Assembly (NCBI GenBank): GCA_035772405.1
Contig: JAYKKM010000439.1
Location: 7,917,501 to 7,981,500 of the forward strand
DNA from: Chrysogorgia sp. JL179-B06
Taxonomy: Eukaryota > Cnidaria > Anthozoa > Scleralcyonacea > Chrysogorgiidae
Direction: 5' to 3'
DNA: 64,000 nt
Shown: positions 57,391 through 64,000 of the stretch, one piece after another
How the letters are laid out: each line of letters starts with the position of its first letter
Position numbering within the stretch: position 1 is the stretch's first letter
Position numbers and translations under genes: made by a program
The notes under the pieces: generated by a model
Databases searched by the model: none
Seen by the model: the letters and a program-made list of their open reading frames with translations, nothing else
Told to the model about the DNA's origin: nothing

Positions 57391-57877
57391 TATTATATAT
57401 ATATAGATATATATAATAGTATATTTGGATAAATAAGTTGAGTAACCACAAAAATTAAGAGAAAGAACGAAAGCGTTACCACAGTGAGTCCTTAAAACCT
57501 TTGTCCAGATACAGTAAATAAATCTTGAGTGATCCAAACCACTGACAAATTCAACGACCAAGCTTCTTACTTGGCGGGACTTCAAAACATGGAGCTGTGG
57601 GAATCATTTTCCAGACGTTTTCCGCCTAAACTTACAATATTTTGAGTCCAAATACCTTTGAATACTTTCTACTTCTTAGGATATTTGGGATGAGTTCGAT
57701 TTGTGAACAGATAATTGCTTAAATACGCGAAAACTCGGCTTCGCCTAAGTAAAACTATATAGCGTAGTCACTGAAAGTGGTCACTCCAAGATGGCCGCCG
57801 CTAGCTATTTCCGGCTTCAATTTTCGTGACTCCGAAACAATAGGTTGCTCGATCCAGTCCTTATTTTGAGATCAGTG
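55318..57877. mobile_element. 2.56-kb element with terminal inverted repeats of about 600-680 bp
   Basis: The ends CACTGATCTCAAAATAAGGA and its complement are followed inward by matching blocks: GGCGGCCATCTTGGAGTGAC, CTATATAGTTTTACTTAGGC, CGTATTTAAGCAATTATCTG, AAGTATTCAAAGGTATTTGG and AAAATTTTGACT-type sequence near 55,965/57,185. CTAGCTAC lies directly outside both ends (55,310-55,317 and 57,878-57,885), an 8-bp target duplication; 9 bp is also possible because the site is repetitive. Very long TIRs suggest a MULE-type element, while 8 bp would suit hAT. The centre (about 55,980-57,180) has no transposase. It interrupts the decayed Penelope copy. Confidence 0.8.
57344..57414. repeat. (TA)n inside the right inverted arm
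   Basis: A TA-rich run present only in the right arm of the long-TIR element. It expanded after insertion, or was contracted in the left arm, which has TACTATTAATATATTTAG instead. Confidence 0.85.
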
Positions 57878-57886
57878 CTAGCTACC

Positions 57887-58360
57887 TAGCTACCTACCTA
57901 CCTCAACACCATGACTATATGGGTACCGCTGACCGCGGTACCCACAAAAATGAGACGCTTCTCTTGCCGTTTGCGGTTATCTTTACCACCTGAGATGGTA
58001 AAGATAGTAATAAGATTTATGACGGATTGTGTGGTAGTAATAAGATTTATGACGGATTCATGAGTGGTATAGTAATGAGATTTATGACGAATTGTGTGGT
58101 AGAAATGAGATTTAGGGGCAGTAATAACTGTGGTGGAATTGAGAAAAGGACATGTGTAGCAGCGGGAACAGCTGCAACATAATGTTCCTGCTTTTTCAAA
58201 ATGTTACGGCGAAATATATCAAAGGGTTATCAAAGGGACGTTTCAGGATCTCATTTTGTAAAATGTGAAAATTTCGATTGATAATATCTTTAACTTTAAA
58301 ATTGAAAGGATGATATAATTAGTCGGCGATATAATTAGTCGGCGATGTCTAGAAAGTTGG
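57887..58360 (-). pseudogene. Penelope coding remnant, left of the hAT insertion
   Basis: CATGACTATATGGGTACCGC with TGACCGCGGTACCCACAAAA and GAGACGCTTCTCTTGCCG is homologous to 24,777-24,850, the 3' end of the Penelope coding region. Further pieces matching 25,083-25,190 and 25,290-25,350 follow (GACGGATTGTGTGGT three times, AAAATGTGAAAATTTCGATT). A local triplication of GATTTATGACGGATT at 58,013-58,110 has replaced part of the nuclease sequence. No open frame remains. Confidence 0.75.
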
Positions 58361-58385
58361 CAGTGGCGTAGCTAGAGGGGGGACA

Positions 58386-58418
<33 letters not shown>

Positions 58419-59528
58419 CGAGTTGTTTGTCGGAAAATTTGATGCCTGTCGGAAAATCGTATCGTTGAAGAAGGCGAATTGATCCAGAACGACTTACACA
58501 TTTGTGTTATTGTATTTTACAAATAATAACTTTTTACTTTTGGTTTTTTCAATAAAATAAATAATGTTTGTTGTGAAAAATGGGAAATGCGAACACGCCA
58601 AACAGATCATTTTCACAGGTTGACTGTTGACAGCAGATAACTGTTCCGATGAAATACTAGTTGCAATTTGCGACTCGTATTTCATTCATTGATTCAATCA
58701 GTAGGCAGTGCAATAACTCAACACAAAGACTCGAATTGACGAATTCTGTTTTCATCTTCAATTTTCTCATCGATATAGTAAGTGACTCGCGACTGGTTGG
58801 GTTATAGCCACCCCCCCCCCCCCCCACTTTTTTCGTAAACTGAAAAAAGTCGTTAGCTGACGTAATATAGCAAAATAAAAACTTCTGCATAGAAACTGTG
58901 ATTTAACACCATTAAATTAATCCAAAAATTGAAAGATGTTTGAAGCTATATTAGCAAAATGGAGGCCCTAAATTTCAAAATTTCTAGCAATTTCAGAGCC
59001 CTAAAATTCAAAAATTTCCAAAATGTTCCGGGCGACCATGTCCCCGGCCGGCGCAGCACAATGACCGAAAATCGCCTCTAACCTGGCATGTATTTCTATC
59101 AATCGCGAACTTGTTTCTCATATTTCAATTCGAGAACTTCAACAACCATTTTTAAATGAAAAACAAGAAGAATTTTTCAATGACGTTTTAATTTAATGAT
59201 TAAAAAGTGGCGTATACTATTCTATTTACTATTCAAATCTTTGTGTGCACAATTTGTAAATATTTTAAGTGTCTAACTCGATTCACATAATATTTAAAAA
59301 ATAGACTACCATTATTTATTTATTTGCACTGAGTGATGTACTAAAAGTTTAAAATTCAGCCTATTCGTTTGCTATGCAAGCTACTTTCTATCCGTCGACA
59401 CTCAATTTAGATATCGAATATTCGAAATTCGAATATAAGCCAGTCTTCATGCGGTACTATTATAGCCACGCCCATTTGACCACGCCCTTTGTCGGAAATT
59501 TTCAACGCCGCGAATTTCTACGCCACTG
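58361..59528. mobile_element. 1,168-bp hAT-type non-autonomous element
   Basis: The ends are CAGTGGCGTAG and its exact complement CTACGCCACTG, and AAAGTTGG lies on both sides (58,353-58,360 and 59,529-59,536). An 8-bp target duplication with CAGTG-type ends is the hallmark of hAT transposons. The uninterrupted target (CTAGAAAGTTGGTAGGGTAA) can be read in the related Penelope sequence at about 25,450-25,475 (reading TCTAAAAGGTTGGTAGGATA), which confirms a clean insertion. The interior has a 33-base G tract (58,386-58,418), a 15-base C tract (58,811-58,825) and no transposase. Confidence 0.9.
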
Positions 59529-59536
59529 AAAGTTGG

Positions 59537-59665
59537 TAGGGTAACCACGTTGAACAAAAAAAGTTCTCGTCTCCATTGCTTTGGTTTCAAAATCTTGGTC
59601 GTCGCTATACATAATAAGCGGCGAAGACGCAATAATTGAGAGTAAGGGATGGATTTCTTAGAGTG
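59537..59665 (-). pseudogene. Penelope coding remnant, right of the hAT insertion
   Basis: TAGGGTAACCACGTTGAACA, AATCTTGGTCGTCGCTATAC and GGCGAAGACGCAATAATTGA match 25,464-25,580, the reverse transcriptase-nuclease linker of the Penelope element. The remnant stops at about 59,665, where a short (TG)n stretch leads into the UNC5 transmembrane exon region. Confidence 0.75.
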
Positions 59666-59756
59666 TGTGTGTGTGCATGCATGTCATGTGTTGCGTATTC
59701 AAATACATAATTTTACTGTGAGTTTTTACGTGTATAAAAAATGGTATTTTTTCCAG

Positions 59757-59846
59757 TTATTGTAGTGATTGGACTGGTTGTCCTTTGCATAATCTTATGC
59801 TTGGTAAAAAAACTCTGTGGAAAGAAAAACGAAATGACAAATATAG
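59757..59846 (+). CDS. UNC5: UNC5-like netrin receptor, transmembrane exon
   Basis: The exon follows the acceptor TTTTTTCCAG and ends ATAG|GTAAGG. It is 90 bases with phase 1 at both ends. It encodes VIVVIGLVVLCIILCLV, a 17-residue hydrophobic membrane span, followed by the basic stop-transfer KKLCGKKN. Joining to the linker exon at 39,341 gives CPG-V-IVVIG in frame. The single-pass topology places the Ig domains outside and the ZU5 region inside. The intron before it is 20.4 kb and filled with transposons. Confidence 0.8.
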
Positions 59847-60654
59847 GTAAGGAAAAGGTACAAATATAGGCTATCTAATACTTTGCTATCAGTATATCTA
59901 ACATAATAATATATACATGCACCGTATATGAGCTATTCTGCAATCTGATTGGTTCTTATACTAGCAAGCTATCTGCTCATATCCTATTAGTAATGAAAAA
60001 ACAAAATGGCGGAATGTTTTGTTGAAGTGAATGAGCAAGAGTTCAGGTATTTTCTTGATAAAACAACACAAAAAATACTTAAAAATAGCACGAGTGTCCG
60101 TCTTCGATCTGTTAGCTCATAGACAGCTGGATATGAGCTTATATATTACTGGAACTCATGGTATAATCACTACTCCAGTTTAATTAAAGTGCATATAACG
60201 TCTGTGGGGTTTTAACATATTTGTAATCTATGGATTCTCCGGAGATAAATTGTAATATATCTTGTCAGCGGAAAATTTCATCTTCATAGACTTTTTTTGC
60301 TGTTAAAGTTGACGGAAGTGATGCAACTTTTCAGCTGACAAGATATATTACAATTTTTCCTCAAGAGAATCCATAGATTACATGTATGTTAAATTAACAC
60401 AGACGTTATACGACCTTTAACCAAAATGTTATCCAAATTCTACCTACACTAACTTTTGCCAAAACTTCATACAAATGATAACAACTCCCCTGACACAAAT
60501 GACATTTTTCAACCAGGTATTCAAAATTTATTGTTATACTGTAGCTAGAAAACTTTTTAAAAATCTTTTTTAATACCTTTACACGCCTCAAACGACGTAT
60601 TTCCTCTGTAAGGTTCGTTGATGTTTATTAACTTTTAAAACTGTTTTTTGGCAG
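59847..60654 (+). other. UNC5-like gene, intron with a TTAA-flanked foldback
   Basis: Opens GTAAGG and closes TTTTTTGGCAG. It contains the foldback element at 60,188-60,416 and otherwise nothing recognisable. Confidence 0.7.
60188..60416. mobile_element. 229-bp foldback element flanked by TTAA
   Basis: AGTGCATATAACGTCTGTG at the left is matched by CACAGACGTTATACGACCT at the right. Inner arms share TAATCTATGGATTCTC and TAATATATCTTGTCAGC. TTAA lies directly outside both ends (60,184-60,187 and 60,417-60,420). It is the same general type as the element at 36,013 (AGTGC ends, TTAA target). Confidence 0.75.
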
Positions 60655-61009
60655 CTGATAATAGCCATTCTGATGATGATGATGATGATGACGACGACGA
60701 CGTTTTCGCCCTGCAGGATGTTGCAACAGCATCACAGGTCTCCTTAGCTGTTGCAAACCCAGCAATGAAGAATTCAGAGTTTACCTGCAAACATCCCAAA
60801 TCAATACTAATTACAGAATTAGCTCCCAATCCTCCAAGCAGCCTGATGAGACCTTACCAATCTTTGCCCCATCTACGTCAAAGTGATGCCATAGTTCAAG
60901 AAATAAACGAACGAAATCCACTTCTCTTTGATGAACGTCCGCATTCAACATTTTCGATTTCATCCTGTTTAACATACATTCCCAACATGCTAAAAAACGC
61001 AGATGCAAG
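60655..61009 (+). CDS. UNC5: UNC5-like netrin receptor, juxtamembrane cytoplasmic exon
   Basis: The exon starts after TTTGGCAG in phase 1 and ends GCAAG|GTAAAT in phase 2; 355 bases. It encodes the cytoplasmic segment between membrane and ZU5. A run of ten aspartates comes from a GAT/GAC repeat (about 60,674-60,703). There follow VFALQDVATASQVSLAVANP, a Pro/Ser-rich stretch, and FSISSCLTYIPNMLKNADAR. No catalytic domain is seen, as expected for UNC5. The acidic run is probably variable in length because its codons form a triplet repeat. Confidence 0.75.
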
Positions 61010-62259
61010 GTAAATAAGTATCTCCCACAACACAAAATGACATAAAAAAACTACAAAACTCGAAATATAAAGTAAATAAAAGTAAATATATATTATACAC
61101 TGCTCACGTCATTGAACTTTTTCAGCCTAGATAACCGGCCCATGTAATTAGCCCCAAGTAGCCGAGGTCTATATGCCAATTAAATATCCTTAAAATATAG
61201 GCTACAGATTAATTTGGAGTTAGTTTACAGCTAATTTTCAATGCAAGATTCTGAAAAACGTAAGACCAAATACAACTTAAGATTTTTTGAATAAAGTAAT
61301 GTGATACTGAGCATTTCTATATTTTGATTAAATGCTCTATTTTCTGTGTCCTGTTGAAACAGGGAAAATCGAGATAAACGCATTGATATTCTGGGCCATG
61401 GTCGAGTTCAAGGGGAACGGCTATACTAATATGTACTATACTAACTAAAGTTATCAGTTCTACCGAATGTTTCTTCGCTTGAATTTTTTCATCGAAGCAC
61501 GGGTGGCTGGAAGCACGCGGGTGGCGCGTGCTGTTAGGGCGCTGCATGCCGCTCACTGCTGAGGTTCGAAGTTAAGCCCGCGGTCGGACGCAGTTAGAAC
61601 TTGGATGAGTGACCATCCGGGAATAACCTCGTCTTGATTCTCGATCTTGAAACTCATGTGAGTAGAGTTGTTGTAGTTGGTCTCTCCTGTGCTTCAAGGA
61701 TTTTTCTCCGGACTGTCCTTCCCCCCCCCCCCCCCCCGTAAAATCAACACTTAGATCTTAGCTGTGCTCCGTGATCAGACATGGGTAATTTTAGTGATAC
61801 GCCTTTAATACACCTTTAACACTGCCACGTTCGATCTGCGCCCTTCGTAATTCAGTTACCGGCTGCGAGTAAGGACGATTACTGAGCCTCACAGTTAATA
61901 TTATTATCTCATCTACTGGTTCTGGTCCAAGTTGCGTTAACTTTAACAGAGCACAGAAAAACGAGGATTTAACCAAATCAAAAAATTATTGGGCAGAAAT
62001 ACTCGAGAAATCACAACAATTTATTTAATTAAAAAATGTTTTGGTTAGGGGCTGTTTAAGGAAGATCTCCATTGGTGATTTCGGAGTGTTAGTTGATAGA
62101 CAACAACAACAAATGAGAATCGCGGATTTGCCATAAACTAGCAAGTAACACTATAAGGCCAGCTTTTTCTGTACCGCGGATTTTATTTTCACTAATTAAT
62201 TGAACTTCATGTCTAGGTATATTCGTGTACTAGATGATCTTTTTTCATTCTTGTTTAAG
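61010..62259 (+). other. UNC5-like gene, intron containing a 5S-derived SINE
   Basis: Opens GTAAATAAG and closes TTCTTGTTTAAG. It contains the 5S-derived element at 61,535-61,740. The rest (61,010-61,534 and 61,741-62,259) shows nothing recognisable. Confidence 0.65.
61535..61740 (+). mobile_element. 5S rRNA-derived SINE (SINE3-like)
   Basis: GTTCGAAGTTAAGCCCGCGG, TCGGACGCAGTTAGAACTTG and GATGAGTGACCATCCGGGAA, TAAC (61,564-61,624) align to the A box, intermediate element and C box of 5S rRNA (AAGTTAAGC, GTCGG, GTTAG.ACTTGGATGGGTGACC, GGGAATA). The 5' half of 5S is diverged. Downstream is a non-5S body with GTGCTTCAAGGATTTTTCTC and CGGACTGTCC, ending in a 17-base C tract (61,721-61,737). A 5S head fused to an unrelated body is the design of SINE3 elements. 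A plain 5S pseudogene is the alternative. Confidence 0.75.
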
Positions 62260-62543
62260 GTATTTTGCAAGCAGTATAATAGGCCATGACGGAGGACAGA
62301 TTACTTTGAATAACATTGGAATTAAGCTCATCATACCTGAAGGGGCTTTACCTCAGGGAACGACTGAAGATATATACATCACGTTGGTTGAAAATGACAG
62401 CGACCTCCCTCACCTTCAAGAAAAGCTATCCCTCATCAGTCATGTTATCATGTGTGGACCTCCTGGATTGAAGTTTCAAAAACATGTTATGCTGATATTT
62501 CCACATTGCGCCAGTCTAGAAAATGGAATCAATGGATTTCAAA
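62260..62543 (+). CDS. UNC5: UNC5-like netrin receptor, ZU5 exon
   Basis: The exon starts after CTTGTTTAAG in phase 2 and ends CAAA|GTAAGA in phase 1; 284 bases. It joins the preceding exon as AG+G (Arg). It encodes most of a ZU5 domain: GHDGGQITLNNIGIKLIIPE, GALPQGTTEDIYITLVENDS, then LISHVIMCGPPGLKFQKHVM and LIFPHCASL. The GG.I.....GV.L.IPEGA, CGP.G..F..PV and L..PHCA patterns are diagnostic of ZU5 in UNC5 receptors. In UNC5, ZU5 packs against the UPA and death domains to hold the tail closed. Those domains would be in exons past the window. ZU5 also occurs in ankyrins and ZO-1, but not behind two Ig domains and a single membrane span. Confidence 0.92.
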
Positions 62544-64000
62544 GTAAGATTTGAATAAAACATGTTCACCAAAGTTATTGCTTTTATTTCGTAATATATC
62601 CCTTACTAAAACCTAAAACTAGGTTTTAGTAAGCGATATATTTTAAGAACTAAAATTCTTACGAAGATGCAAAAAAGGGATGTTCTTGTCAGGGGCGCAC
62701 GTTCGAAATTGCTTTTCTTTGGGGGGCGTTCTTTGTGAATAGACAGACGTTCTTCATGTTTCTTTTTCATAAGACGAGAGTAGCCGACCCTCCTTCAAGA
62801 TCCTAGGCACCATTGCACCAATTACATTAAATACAATTTGGAATTTGGAATTAATGAAAATTGGGTGAATAATTAAAAGAATTCGAAAGAAGAAACAAGT
62901 CTCGCTTGGATATAATGAACATACTTTTGAATGCACTTTAATTCACAAACCATTCAACATTACAATACATTGACAAAATACATTAGAGTCATTGCTGCAA
63001 TTTTTACTTCTAAGTGGTCTTAACCAAAGTTCCTGGAGAGAATCTGGTTTACTCAATAAACCAAAACTAAAAATGTCGGCTTTTTGGAAACAATCAACAA
63101 GTTTTTACAGATCAATCGAGTCATATATTTTTCTCATCCAAGTGTCATTAAGTCCTTAACTCTTTCCTTACGGCTGAAAAACATCAAAAATTGAACGACC
63201 ACGTTGTTCTATTGATATCTCTTGAAATAACCATAACTGTTGCGAAAGCTATACATTTTCTGGAAGCCCAATAAACCGGCTTTTACTTGTTCTTTTAAAT
63301 TTCCCGAACAAAACACATTATGTTAATATAAATTAGCATTAATTATCATAAATCAGGTTGAAAAATTTACATTTTTCCAGAAAAGGCCATCTTGCACGCC
63401 CGCGTAGCATCTTGAAAACTCAAAATGCCACCAATCGCAGAGTTGTTTATGAAATCAAATCAAACTTGGCGTGTGCGTGGATTTCATGTTCCTGGCGCTT
63501 GTCGAATTTCAATTTTTAATCTTGCGTTACCGTGTGCCGTGTTTTTCGATTGACGACTTTGCGGGTCTTCAGTGACCCATTTTAACTGCGCCCGTAGGGA
63601 AAGAGTTAAAGTGGTTATCACCCCAAATACGATATTACTGATATGCATTTTAAATGAAATGAATAGTTGAAATTCAAAATGTTTTATGATTTGAGCTTTG
63701 TGTTGATTTCTCTAGATGTTTGTTTTCCGAAATGCTAATGAGTGTGACGTAAACCAATCCATCATTTCAAATAGAATTATTACAATATTCTGCTGCTAAA
63801 GAAATTTGACCTAATTCAAACGTTTATGATATATTTGAACGCTACACTAGAGATTTTATCAACTTTTTCACTTGAATCCTCAAACGATTTATCACACAGA
63901 AAGCAGAAAAGAAAGCCAAATTTATGGGTTGACGTCACGCTGATTAGAATTTGTTTACTGTTAAACTATTCGTTTTACCTATAGTCTATATCAGTAACAT
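62544..64000 (+). other. UNC5-like gene, following intron (open at window edge)
   Basis: Opens GTAAGATTTG. A small hairpin CTAAAACCTAAAACTAGGTTTTAG is at about 62,608-62,631. No UPA or death-domain exon is visible before the window ends. Confidence 0.55.

Overview
This is an AT-rich, intron-containing, repeat-dense stretch of an invertebrate animal genome. Canonical GT/AG splice sites, Penelope-like retroelements with GIY-YIG domains, several LINE lineages, tRNA- and 5S-derived SINEs, many foldback elements and very long (TA)n tracts all point that way. A netrin-receptor-type gene together with this repeat content suits a cnidarian or another marine invertebrate; the species is inference only.

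The one host protein gene I can assemble lies on the + strand. It is an UNC5-like netrin receptor: Ig1 (37,313-37,651), Ig2 (37,947-38,234), a short glycosylatable linker (39,219-39,341), a transmembrane exon (59,757-59,846), an acidic cytoplasmic exon (60,655-61,009) and a ZU5 exon (62,260-62,543). Every junction agrees in reading phase. A candidate signal-peptide exon with the right phase lies at 19,783-19,936. The UPA and death domains expected of the family would lie beyond the right edge. I find no thrombospondin type 1 exon in the 20.4-kb intron between linker and membrane span.

Layout. 1-18,297: a near-identical partial tandem duplication with a 12.25-kb period (1-6,046 = 12,251-18,297). 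Each copy carries a 383-bp foldback element, a 47-bp minisatellite of about 37 units and a TCCATTGGA-rich array. Between the copies lie a Penelope GIY-YIG fragment, about 185-bp satellite arrays in opposing orientations, a LINE 3' end and a broken Crypton-type gene. 18.3-20.3 kb: a tRNA-Leu(AAG)-like gene, its decayed copy, the candidate UNC5 exon 1 and a SINE. 21.2-31.5 kb: two Penelope elements on the - strand. The first is framed by inverted pseudo-LTRs with hammerhead ribozyme motifs. The second is split by a CR1/L2-like LINE. A nearly textbook hammerhead sits between two (TA)n tracts at 30.94 kb. 32-37 kb: a LINE fragment, a broken unknown ORF and a TTAA-flanked foldback element. 39.4-59.7 kb: the giant UNC5 intron, filled with SINE pieces, a perfect 63-bp-arm palindrome, two LINEs joined head to tail, and a decayed second copy of the first Penelope unit. 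That copy was later hit by a 2.56-kb long-TIR element and a 1.17-kb hAT-type element with an exact 8-bp target duplication. 59.8-64 kb: the cytoplasmic UNC5 exons, with a foldback element and a 5S-rRNA-derived SINE in their introns.

All transposon reading frames seen are broken by frameshifts, stops or truncation. Coordinates of repeat edges are read by eye and are approximate unless a target-site duplication fixes them.
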